From Xanthobacteraceae bacterium (GTDB lineage Bacteria; Pseudomonadota; Alphaproteobacteria; Rhizobiales; Xanthobacteraceae), in the NCBI GenBank assembly GCA_030043175.1, contig JASHYD010000367.1, forward strand, positions 1 through 6,245: a stretch of DNA of 6,245 nt, written 5' to 3'. How positions within the stretch are numbered: position 1 is the first letter of the stretch; each line of letters opens with the position of its first letter. Made by a program: the position numbers and the translations under genes. The notes beneath the pieces are model-generated. The model saw only the letters and a program-made list of their open reading frames with translations, had not been told where the DNA came from and searched no databases. Positions 1-6,088 of the stretch are shown piece after piece.

Positions 1-1
1 G

Positions 2-544
2 CAGGCCTTTGGCATCGATCTTGAGAAGGACGCCACGCCGATTGCGGGCTCTCCGCCGCTGCTCAATCAATTTCTTGCGCGCAGCGAGGTCGACGCGATG
101 TTGCAATTCAGCACCCTCAGCGTCGCGCCGATCCTGAAAGGTGAGCAGCGCTCCATCATCGACATCCCAAACCTCATGCGTGCAGCTGGTTTCAGCCCCG
201 ATGCTCTCAACTCGCAGTGGCACGTATCGGACAAATGGGCGTCGGCTCATCCCGACGGTGTCGGCAAGCTGTTTTCAATGATCGACGAGGCATACGCAAA
301 ACTCCGCGCCGACGACAGCATCTGGCCCGCAGTCGCACAGCAGATCGGCCTTACCGATCCACTCATGATAGTGGCTTACCGCGATCTTGCGCGCAAGACC
401 GACAATGCGCCCTACGACCGCTCGCTCATCACGGTAACCCAGCAGATGCTCGATGCAGTCATCGCAATTGCTGGCGACGGACCGATCGGTTTCACCCGGC
501 TCGATCCGGACGCGTTCCTTTTTCCGGCAGGTGCGGCTCGCTGA
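2..544 (+). CDS. ABC transporter substrate-binding protein, NMT1/SsuA-like, C-terminal part (5' end outside window)
   Basis: The frame is open from the first full codon of the window to the TGA at 542-544, giving 180 residues. The ATG at 98 is internal: the 32 residues before it continue the same protein style (GSPPLLNQFLARSEVDA), so the gene starts left of the window. The LARSEVDAM stretch, followed by a hydrophobic run, a GEQ turn and a C-terminal helix-rich tail, matches the second lobe of periplasmic binding proteins of the NMT1/THI5-SsuA-TauA type, which deliver small organic ligands to an ABC permease. Family assignment rests on this half only, because the N-terminal lobe and signal peptide are not visible. 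The gene is convergent with the flavoprotein gene, so it belongs to another transcription unit whose permease and ATPase would lie to the left. The ligand is unknown. A related binding protein of the same broad class sits at 4820-5806. Confidence 0.75.
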   Translation, partial: QAFGIDLEKDATPIAGSPPLLNQFLARSEVDAMLQFSTLSVAPILKGEQRSIIDIPNLMRAAGFSPDALNSQWHVSDKWASAHPDGVGKLFSMIDEAYAKLRADDSIWPAVAQQIGLTDPLMIVAYRDLARKTDNAPYDRSLITVTQQMLDAVIAIAGDGPIGFTRLDPDAFLFPAGAAR

Positions 545-568
545 GAGCTCATCGCGACGAAAGCTCTC
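543..568. terminator. Possible bidirectional hairpin between convergent genes
   Basis: GAGAGCT at 543-549 is the exact reverse complement of AGCTCTC at 562-568. The 12-nt loop can form a further 3-bp TCG/CGA pairing. The hairpin begins at the stop codon of the left gene and lies 31 bp past the stop of the flavoprotein gene, which is the expected place for a terminator shared by two convergent units. No T-run follows on either strand, so it is not a canonical intrinsic terminator. Confidence 0.3.
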
Positions 569-599
569 CTCCAGCGGATGGCAATAGAGTGCAGGACAT

Positions 600-2000
600 T
601 CATGGCGAGCCCGGGCGCGCGGCTACGAAGCTACGCATCTTGCCCGGATTGAGCAGGCCGAACGGATCGACGATGTGCTTGAAGCCGAGCTGGTCGGCGT
701 CGACACGCCTGTGGCTGCTGCCATCCTCCAGTGTCACGACGTGCGGATTGGCGATCAGGATCCCGGCGGCCTGGTGGACCGCGATGATCTCATCGAGCCG
801 TGCCTTGGTGGTGTAACGCAGAATCGGCAGCGCGCTCGCCGTGATCCGGCCGTCGAAGCGAATGAACTCCAGATGCTGGATGAGTTCGTCTGGGAATTGA
901 TCGGCGATCTCGCCCAACACGGCCGTCAACCGGTCGTGCGGCAGGAGGCATTGCAAATACGTAAACGCGCGATCGGCCTTGAGCATGTGAAGCGTGGTGT
1001 GGTTCCACGTGTACTCATAGAGCGGCGTTGCGTCGGCACTCTCGTCGCAGGCGGTCTCCAGGATGATCTCGCCGCGGCCGGGCAGAAGCCCCTTGAAGCT
1101 TTCGAGCGATGGCGCCGCAATCATGAAGATAACGAGGCTCTTGCCAGGCGGGCAGTAGGGCTTGAGCGGGCCGAAGTAACTCGGCAGCGGCCAGCTCAGC
1201 GGGGTGATCGACTTCTTGACTATGCCGTCGGCCAGCGCCGCCTCGTTGGCGATCGCAACGGCTGCAAAGAAATCGTTGCAGGCGACGATGATGTCAATCC
1301 AGGGCCATGCCGGTGCCAGCGGCATCTCCAGGCTGGTGATGATGCCGGTCGTTCCGTAGGCATGATTGACGTTCTGCACCGCGTCACCGCGCAGCTCGAT
1401 AACGCGGGGTTCCGCCTCGAGACTCACGATCCGGGCGGCAACGACGTTCCCGCGATCGCGCAAGCCGCCGTAATTAATGGAACCGATGCCGCCGGAACCG
1501 CCGGCGACGAAACCGCCGATTGTCGCGCTGCGCTTGGTCGAGGGATGCATGCGCAGCTCGAAACCTGACGGCCGCACCTTAACGTCGATGTCGTGCATTT
1601 TGGCGCCAGTCGCGGCCCGCACCATGCCCGGCCGGTGCCATTCGATGTCTTGCAGCGTCGACATGTCCAGGATAATGCCGCCGGCAAGCGGCACCGCCTG
1701 GCCGTAGTTGCCGATGCCGCTGCCGCGCGGCGTTATCGGAACGCCGTGGCGCACGGCGGCAGCGGCGACTCGCAACATGTCCCCTTCATTGCGCGGCGTC
1801 ACGACGGCGTCGGCCGACTTCCCGGCAAGCTCCGCATTGAGGATCGGGCTGTACCAGAAGAAATCGCGCGAGCGGCGCCGCACCGCCTGGCGGTCCGTCG
1901 TCACCGGTACGCCGGCGATGTCATCGAGAAACGCCGGCAGTGCAGCCGAACGCTCGGCAGCGGCGGACGCGGCATCCTGATGAAGTGCGGTGCTGGCCAT
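600..2000 (-). CDS. FAD-binding oxidoreductase, FAD_binding_4 (VAO/PCMH, GlcD-like) family
   Basis: A 466-residue protein, a normal length for flavin oxidases and dehydrogenases of the vanillyl-alcohol-oxidase superfamily. Residues about 60-185 look like the FAD-binding domain: TPRNEGD near 68-74, the pyrophosphate loop PRGSGIGNYGQ at 91-101 with GGIILDMS at 107-114, then the glycine-rich ATIGG...GGSGGIGSINYGG at 159-179. The C-terminus carries the family signature DPFGLLNPGKM at 445-455. The middle is the substrate-cap domain, which sets specificity and does not reveal the substrate. The PRGSGIGNY loop lacks the histidine that some relatives use to bind FAD covalently, and no iron-sulfur cysteine cluster is visible, so it looks like a stand-alone flavoenzyme with non-covalent FAD. 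No signal peptide is apparent, so it is probably cytoplasmic. The ATG at 2000 is supported by GAGGA at 2012-2008, 7 nt upstream. It lies 39 bp after the oxygenase gene and is the last gene of the block. It may oxidise the imported compound or the oxygenase product (inference). Confidence 0.87.
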   Translation of the reverse strand: MASTALHQDAASAAAERSAALPAFLDDIAGVPVTTDRQAVRRRSRDFFWYSPILNAELAGKSADAVVTPRNEGDMLRVAAAAVRHGVPITPRGSGIGNYGQAVPLAGGIILDMSTLQDIEWHRPGMVRAATGAKMHDIDVKVRPSGFELRMHPSTKRSATIGGFVAGGSGGIGSINYGGLRDRGNVVAARIVSLEAEPRVIELRGDAVQNVNHAYGTTGIITSLEMPLAPAWPWIDIIVACNDFFAAVAIANEAALADGIVKKSITPLSWPLPSYFGPLKPYCPPGKSLVIFMIAAPSLESFKGLLPGRGEIILETACDESADATPLYEYTWNHTTLHMLKADRAFTYLQCLLPHDRLTAVLGEIADQFPDELIQHLEFIRFDGRITASALPILRYTTKARLDEIIAVHQAAGILIANPHVVTLEDGSSHRRVDADQLGFKHIVDPFGLLNPGKMRSFVAARPGSP

Positions 2001-2014
2001 GGCCTTATCCTCTT

Positions 2015-2031
2015 CGCCTGCCCGCCAGGCG
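2015..2031 (-). repeat. Intercistronic hairpin between oxygenase and flavoprotein genes
   Basis: CGCCTG at 2015-2020 and CAGGCG at 2026-2031 form a perfect 6-bp GC-rich stem with a 5-nt loop. It fills the 39-bp gap and ends 2 nt before the flavoprotein's GAGGA ribosome site. No T-run follows, so it is more likely to affect mRNA stability or translation than to stop transcription. It could also be chance in GC-rich DNA. Confidence 0.35.
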
Positions 2032-2039
2032 GTGCTCCT

Positions 2040-3050
2040 TTAAGCGGGAACCTCGGTTTCGCCGTGGGCATTAAGGAGGGCGAGCAAACGCTTGCGCATG
2101 ATCATGCCGGGTCGGTCTGAGGGCATGTGCATCTCGATCTTGCGGCCCGTGTCAACGATCGCGTCCGGGCTGGTCGATTCGAGGATGTCGCGGTCCTCGC
2201 TGATGACTGCAGCATCCCAGTCGATCAGCTCCTTCGTCGAGCAGCTTTCTTCGCTGTCGTTGCGGAACAGGATTTGCACCACCAGGATCTGGTCGTCCGT
2301 AATCGGCGTGGCGCCAGTAAAAATGACGTGCCGCAGGCCTGACGGATACTCGATATCGAGCTTGCGGCAGAACGGCAGGAACCACTTGTTGCGCATGTGA
2401 CGTTTCGTGGAGGGCTCGGTCGTTCCGGTGACCCGATACGCTGCGGGCGGGTTCTTGACCGGCACGACGGTCTCGGCCTCAAAACCCCAGTCGGTCTCGA
2501 CTATCTCGTATCTCTCCGGCTTGGGTTGGTCGATGTCGCCGAACGTTCCCTTGTGCACGAAAGCAAAGTGGGCGTTGTCGAAGGAATTCTCCATCAGTCG
2601 CAGGGCGGCGCAGTTCCAGCGCTCGTAGAATTGATGGATGCGGCGGTACCCGGCGCGATCCTCGGGAAAATCCGGGATCGGCGCGACCGGCTCCTCCAGC
2701 GCGACCCAGACGTAGCCGTAGCGCTCCTGCGCATGGAAGTGGCGCGCCTTCGCCTCGGGCACCGGCTGCTCGAAAGGAAATTGCGGAATGTTGACCAACT
2801 TGCCGTTGCGATCGTACTGCCAGCCATGATAGCCGCAGACGATGTGGCCGTTGTTCGTCCATCCTTTGGAGAGCTTGGCGGTGCGGTGACAGCAGCGATC
2901 CTCGAGGCAGGCCGGCGCGCCGTCTTGATCGAGAAACAGCACGATGTTTTCGCCCAGTAACGTGAACGAAGCCGGGCCATGGGCGAGTGCTGACATCGGA
3001 ATGGTCGCATACCAGAACCGGCGAAACACCTTTTGGCGAGTGACAAGCAC
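2040..3050 (-). CDS. Rieske [2Fe-2S] aromatic-ring-hydroxylating-type oxygenase, catalytic subunit
   Basis: A 336-residue single-subunit-type oxygenase, about the size of vanillate demethylase or phthalate dioxygenase class proteins. The N-terminal Rieske domain has C53-x-H55, 16 residues, then C72-x-x-H75 (RCCHR ... CGYHGW), the ligands of the [2Fe-2S] cluster. The catalytic domain has N155-x-x-D158-x-x-H161-x4-H166 (ENSFDNAHFAFVH), with D158 the usual bridge to the Rieske centre and H161/H166 the iron ligands. D286 in SEDRDILES is the likely third iron ligand. Such enzymes use O2 and two electrons from a reductase for hydroxylation, demethylation or ether cleavage; no reductase is encoded in this window. 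The substrate cannot be assigned. The start chosen is GTG at 3050, because a perfect AGGAGG lies 6 nt before it. The longer frame from ATG at 3071 would put this ribosome site inside codons 4-5 and has no site of its own. The gene lies 124 bp after the permease gene. No signal peptide is seen, so it is probably cytoplasmic. Confidence 0.92.
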   Translation of the reverse strand: MLVTRQKVFRRFWYATIPMSALAHGPASFTLLGENIVLFLDQDGAPACLEDRCCHRTAKLSKGWTNNGHIVCGYHGWQYDRNGKLVNIPQFPFEQPVPEAKARHFHAQERYGYVWVALEEPVAPIPDFPEDRAGYRRIHQFYERWNCAALRLMENSFDNAHFAFVHKGTFGDIDQPKPERYEIVETDWGFEAETVVPVKNPPAAYRVTGTTEPSTKRHMRNKWFLPFCRKLDIEYPSGLRHVIFTGATPITDDQILVVQILFRNDSEESCSTKELIDWDAAVISEDRDILESTSPDAIVDTGRKIEMHMPSDRPGMIMRKRLLALLNAHGETEVPA

Positions 3051-3056
3051 GCAGGA

Positions 3057-3062
3057 CCTCCT
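3057..3062 (-). promoter_or_regulatory. Ribosome binding site of the Rieske oxygenase gene (decides GTG start)
   Basis: Read on the minus strand, AGGAGG is followed by TCCTGC and then GTG at 3050, ideal spacing of 6 nt. The upstream in-frame ATG at 3071 is preceded by an A-rich stretch (AACAAAAAT) with no Shine-Dalgarno. The seven residues before the GTG (MRHRRSC) are not needed for the Rieske fold. Confidence 0.85.
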
Positions 3063-3081
3063 GTGGCGCATATTTTTGTTG

Positions 3082-3134
3082 GCGATGCGGCGCTAAACAC
3101 TTACGAATCGCGCGAGTAGCACGCTTCGCATCGC
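3082..3134 (-). repeat. Dyad (8-bp inverted repeat) upstream of the Rieske gene
   Basis: GCGATGCG at 3082-3089 and CGCATCGC at 3127-3134 are perfect reverse complements separated by 37 nt. They occupy the 124-bp gap between permease and oxygenase. In RNA this could form a long-looped stem upstream of the oxygenase ribosome site; in DNA the half-sites could be an operator. No function can be assigned. Confidence 0.4.
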
Positions 3135-3155
3135 GGCAGCCGGCGAGAGCCCCTG

Positions 3156-3174
3156 GGTGCACGCGATCAGCACC
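3156..3174 (-). repeat. Short hairpin directly after the permease stop
   Basis: GGTGC at 3156-3160 pairs with GCACC at 3170-3174 across a 9-nt loop, immediately past the permease TGA at 3177-3175. No T-run follows. It could protect the transporter mRNA 3' end or attenuate read-through into the enzyme genes, but a 5-bp stem is weak evidence. Confidence 0.25.
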
Positions 3175-3978
3175 TCACGCCTCCCGGACGATCTCGCTTT
3201 CATGCCATCCGCCAAGTGCGAGCTTAGATAGCCCGATCATGCTGGTGAACAGGCCGACGCCCGCGACGGTGATGAGAAACAGTGCGGCGAACATGCGCGG
3301 AATGTCGAGCTGAAAGCCGGATTGCAGGATCTCGTAGGCCAGGCCGGAATTGCGTCCTCCCGTGCCTGCGACGAACTCGGCGACGACAGCGCCAATCAGT
3401 GCAAGTCCGCTCGAGATGCGCAGACCGCCGAAAAAATAGGGCAGCGCACTCGGGATGCGCAATCGCAACAGGGTTTGCAGACGGCCGGCCTTGTTCATGC
3501 GAAACAGGTTCTCGAGACCGGGATCGATGCTGCGCAACCCCAGGGTTGTGTTGGAGATGATCGGGAACAGGGCAACGAGTGTCGCGCACAGCGTCAACGC
3601 TGCCTGCGTGTTCTTCACCAGGATGATGATCAGCGGAGCGATTGCGACGATCGGCGTCACCTGCAGCAGCACCGCATAGGGAAACAGGCTGATCTCGATG
3701 AACCGGCTTTGCACGAACAGGAACGCCGTGAGCGTTCCAATGATGACCGCCGCGGCAAACGCCTCGAGCGTCACACGCAATGTCATTCCGAGCGCGCGGA
3801 GCAGGGTCGGCCAGTCAGCGAGGAGCTTCTCGGTGATGTCGCTTGGCTTCGGAAACAGGATGGCCGGCACGTCGGCCGCGCGGCAGGCCACCTCCCACGC
3901 GGCGACGATGACGATGCCGACCAGCACGGGGGCGGCGATCCGCTGAAAGGTCTCCGATTGGATGAGCGGGCGCCTCAT
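3175..3978 (-). CDS. ABC transporter permease, SsuC/TauC-like (binding-protein-dependent importer inner-membrane subunit)
   Basis: A 267-residue hydrophobic protein, typical for single-gene permeases of the nitrate/sulfonate/taurine/NMT1 importer group, which act as homodimers in the inner membrane. Hydrophobic segments are visible near residues 14-32, 69-90, 98-121, 126-146, 188-204 and 230-250. The cytoplasmic EAA-type loop that contacts the ATPase lies at about 156-187 (ENLFRMNKAGRL ... RIPSALPYFFGGLR), followed by the family-typical GAVVAEF at 196-202. LFPKPSDI at 41-48 also matches the family's early periplasmic segment. The ATG at 3978 overlaps the ATPase stop by 4 bp (ATGA), which indicates translational coupling. 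A GAGG 7 nt upstream inside the ATPase gene can act as ribosome site. It partners the ATPase at 3975-4823 and the binding protein at 4820-5806. The ligand is not deducible from the permease. Confidence 0.92.
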   Translation of the reverse strand: MRRPLIQSETFQRIAAPVLVGIVIVAAWEVACRAADVPAILFPKPSDITEKLLADWPTLLRALGMTLRVTLEAFAAAVIIGTLTAFLFVQSRFIEISLFPYAVLLQVTPIVAIAPLIIILVKNTQAALTLCATLVALFPIISNTTLGLRSIDPGLENLFRMNKAGRLQTLLRLRIPSALPYFFGGLRISSGLALIGAVVAEFVAGTGGRNSGLAYEILQSGFQLDIPRMFAALFLITVAGVGLFTSMIGLSKLALGGWHESEIVREA

Positions 3979-4823
3979 GGCAGCGCCTCGCTGCGCGGCA
4001 GCGATGCGTCGCTGAGCGCCGCCGAGAGCGCCCGGCAGTACTCAGCGAAGCGTGGGCTGTTGCGGAACGATTCTTCGCGTGGCGTCGGCTCGTCGATGGT
4101 GATGACGGTGAACACGCGTCCTGGACGCGTCGCGAGCACGACGACGCGGGTCGACAGGAACACCGCCTCGTAGATGGAATGGGTGACGAACACCGTGGTT
4201 AGGCTGCGTTCCCACGACAGGCGGGCGAGATCAGCATCGAGGCGGTTGCGGGTGAACTCGTCGAGCGCACCAAACGGCTCGTCCATAAGCAATAGCGTCG
4301 GCTCAATCACCAGAGCACGGGCGATGGAGGCGCGCATGCGCATGCCGCCGGAGAGCTGGCGCGGATAGTGTTGCGCAAAATCCTTCAGACCGACGCGCGC
4401 CAAGGCGTCGGCCACGCGCGGCCCCGATACCCCCTTGGCAACGCCCGCAAGATCGAGCGGCAGACGCACGTTGGCCTCGACGCGCGCCCACGGCATCAGC
4501 GTCGGGTCCTGGAACACAAAGGCGATCCGCCGGTCGAGCGCATCGAGCCGGTCAAAACCGCCGCGCCACCACTGGATCCGACCGCCGGTCGGCTCCAGCA
4601 GATTGGCGATCAGCTTGAGGAGCGTGCTCTTTCCGCAGCCGGAGGGGCCGATCAGGGTGACAAACTCACCTTCCGGCACCGCGAGATCGACCGGTGCGAG
4701 AGCGCGCGTCCCGTCCGCATACACCTTGTCGGCAGACAGCACCTCAACCGCGGGAGCGCGCACCGACGCGGGCTCCGCCGCCACGGCTTCTCGAGCCAGC
4801 AGACGCGCCGCCAGGGTGGTCAT
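3975..4823 (-). CDS. ABC transporter ATP-binding protein, SsuB/TauB-like
   Basis: A 282-residue nucleotide-binding subunit with all motifs intact: Walker A GPSGCGKST at 59-67, Q-loop Q105 in FVFQDPTLMPW, ABC signature LSGGM at 157-161, Walker B LLLMDE at 177-182 with catalytic E182, D-loop GALD at 185-188 and switch histidine H215 (VFVTHS). FVFQDPTLMPW and EPFGALDEFTR are characteristic of the nitrate/sulfonate/taurine importer ATPases. An N-terminal extension of about 25 residues rich in Ala and Arg precedes the core. The protein hydrolyses ATP at the cytoplasmic face of the membrane to drive import. The ATG at 4823 overlaps the binding-protein stop by 4 bp (ATGA) and has no clear Shine-Dalgarno, so translation probably depends on coupling. 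The stop overlaps the permease start in the same way. Confidence 0.95.
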   Translation of the reverse strand: MTTLAARLLAREAVAAEPASVRAPAVEVLSADKVYADGTRALAPVDLAVPEGEFVTLIGPSGCGKSTLLKLIANLLEPTGGRIQWWRGGFDRLDALDRRIAFVFQDPTLMPWARVEANVRLPLDLAGVAKGVSGPRVADALARVGLKDFAQHYPRQLSGGMRMRASIARALVIEPTLLLMDEPFGALDEFTRNRLDADLARLSWERSLTTVFVTHSIYEAVFLSTRVVVLATRPGRVFTVITIDEPTPREESFRNSPRFAEYCRALSAALSDASLPRSEALP

Positions 4824-5806
4824 ATGCCGATTTTCAGACCCTTCACGAACTTGTCGGTAAAGGCAGCTTTCCAGTTCACGGTCGGCTTAAGCAGCCCGGC
4901 CGAGATCATGTAGTCGTAGGTCGCCTTGAATCGGGTTTCGGTGATGATGCCGATCCCCTCGGTGGTGGCGTCACGGTCGTCGAGCGCCTTCAACTCCTTC
5001 AAGCGCTGGATGCCGAATGCGATCTGATCGTCCGGCATGTTGGGGTTGTCGGCCTTAATGAGGGCGTTGGCCGGACCGGGGTTCTTCATATAGTCACGCC
5101 AGCCCTCCATTGACGCCTTGACGAAGCGAGCGACGACGTCGGGTTTCCTGTCGAGGAAGGCTTTGGTCACCACGACAGTGGTGCCGTAGGGTGGATAGCC
5201 TTCTTTGGCGAATAGAAAGAACTTGACCGGTACCCCTTGCCTCATCGCCGCAAAAGGCTCCGACGTTGGATAACCTTGCTGGACTGTGTTCTTGTCGGCA
5301 AAGAACGGCTGCAGGTTGAACGTATAAGGTCTGATCTGCTCCTCGCTGTAGCGGTATTTCTGCTTAAACCACGGCCACCAGCTCGTATAAGCCGACGATG
5401 CCGCCAGGATGGTTTTGCCCTTCAGTGCCGCGAGACTCTCGACGTCGCCGTGCGTCATCATTCCCTGGAGATCGAACTGGAACGAGGCCGCGACGGTGGT
5501 GACGGCGAGTCCCTGCTCCAGCGCTTTGAACACCTGGAAGTCATAGCCCATCATCATGTCGGCCTCGCCGGCGATGAGCAGCTGCATCCCATTGACCTGT
5601 GGTCCCCCCATCTTGATGGTGACGTCGAGACCGGCCTTTTCATAAAGACCCGTCGCTTTCGCCTCGTAGAAGCCGCCATGCTCCGCCTGGGCGAACCAGC
5701 TGGTGAGAAATGTCACCTTGTCGGCTGCGCGTGCCGGGGCGGCGCAAAGCACAATGCCGGTCACCGCGAGCTTCAGCGCTTTGGCGAACAAATTCCCGGG
5801 CTTCAC
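4820..5806 (-). CDS. ABC transporter periplasmic substrate-binding protein, NMT1/THI5-like
   Basis: A 328-residue binding protein with a clear Sec signal peptide: basic N-terminus (K2, K9, K12), hydrophobic core LAVTGIVLCAA, cleavage after ARA at 25-27. Cys21 is not in a lipobox because Leu precedes it. The mature protein opens with KVTFLTSWFAQAEHGGFYEA (30-49) and GLYEKAGLDV (53-62), the classic first lobe of NMT1/THI5-like and SsuA/TauA proteins. AGEADMMMGYDF (78-89) is the ligand-lobe signature. Relatives bind pyrimidine thiamine precursors, sulfonates, taurine or aromatic acids. The HGGFY motif resembles the thiamine-precursor group, but no THI-box was seen upstream, so the ligand is open; the neighbouring oxygenase argues for a catabolic substrate. 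The start chosen is GTG at 5806, 5 nt after a perfect AGGAGG. The frame is open to an ATG at 5944, but those 46 extra residues would bury the signal peptide. It is the first gene of the five-gene block. Confidence 0.92.
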   Translation of the reverse strand: MKPGNLFAKALKLAVTGIVLCAAPARAADKVTFLTSWFAQAEHGGFYEAKATGLYEKAGLDVTIKMGGPQVNGMQLLIAGEADMMMGYDFQVFKALEQGLAVTTVAASFQFDLQGMMTHGDVESLAALKGKTILAASSAYTSWWPWFKQKYRYSEEQIRPYTFNLQPFFADKNTVQQGYPTSEPFAAMRQGVPVKFFLFAKEGYPPYGTTVVVTKAFLDRKPDVVARFVKASMEGWRDYMKNPGPANALIKADNPNMPDDQIAFGIQRLKELKALDDRDATTEGIGIITETRFKATYDYMISAGLLKPTVNWKAAFTDKFVKGLKIGI

Positions 5807-5811
5807 AACGG

Positions 5812-5817
5812 CCTCCT
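5812..5817 (-). promoter_or_regulatory. Ribosome binding site of the substrate-binding protein gene (decides GTG start)
   Basis: On the minus strand AGGAGG is followed by CCGTT and GTG at 5806. Starting here gives a textbook signal peptide from residue 1. The competing ATG at 5944 has no comparable site and adds an arginine- and glycine-rich stretch unlike any export signal. Confidence 0.87.
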
Positions 5818-5835
5818 GTTCGGTGCGGCGAGCGG

Positions 5836-5857
5836 GACCGCTGGGGCCGCGGTCACC
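5836..5857 (-). repeat. Leader hairpin upstream of the binding-protein ribosome site
   Basis: GACCGC at 5836-5841 and GCGGTC at 5849-5854 form a perfect 6-bp stem with a 7-nt loop. GG (5834-5835) and CC (5856-5857) extend it by 2 bp across a bulged A at 5855. It ends about 18 nt before the AGGAGG and does not hide it. It may stabilise the 5' end of the mRNA or be part of a control element; no function is shown. Confidence 0.35.
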
Positions 5858-6071
5858 CAAACATCCACACCGTTCCGTGCGTTTGAACAAACCCACGCCA
5901 CGCCCGCCCAAAGAATGGGCACTCGGAAAGTGCGAGCGTAACATCCTGCCGGCCGGTCACCAGCAACCGACCGATTCCGCTCAGTGTTGAGCTCCCTAGC
6001 CCGCGAATGCTCACACAACCGCGCGCCGGACATCTTCACAGCGATGACGCCGAGCGTCTCGCTGCGTGCTA

Positions 6072-6088
6072 TGCAGGAAAAATGCCAA
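6072..6088 (-). promoter_or_regulatory. Candidate sigma-54 (RpoN) -24/-12 promoter
   Basis: On the minus strand the sequence reads TTGGCA, then TTTTTCC, then TGCA. Against the consensus YTGGCACG-N4-TTGCW it matches 10 of 13 specified positions. The invariant GG (6086-6085) and GC (6074-6073) are exactly 10 nt apart, as the family requires. Transcription would start near 6061, giving a leader of about 255 nt to the GTG at 5806. Sigma-54 promoters need an enhancer-binding activator, and symmetric sites lie just upstream. The match was found by eye and could be chance; the long leader counts against it. Confidence 0.4.

Noticed and set aside
675..1568. Long plus-strand open frame opposite the flavoprotein gene (297 codons)
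   Set aside because: It is antisense to a gene with clear FAD-family signatures. Its translation is Arg/Gly/Ala/Asp-rich with no domain, a common effect of GC-rich codon bias on the opposite strand.
3322..4173. Plus-strand open frame opposite the permease and ATPase genes (283 codons)
   Set aside because: It is antisense to two well-supported ABC genes; the translation is low-complexity, rich in Arg, Gln and Asp, without motifs.
5807..5944. N-terminal 46-codon extension of the substrate-binding protein from ATG 5944
   Set aside because: It would precede a perfect signal peptide, has no protein-like composition, and the AGGAGG ribosome site lies inside it just before the GTG.
5925..5975. Sigma-70 promoter TTGCTG-17-TGTTAC on the minus strand
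   Set aside because: Only about 3 of 6 matches in each box, which is expected by chance in this much sequence.
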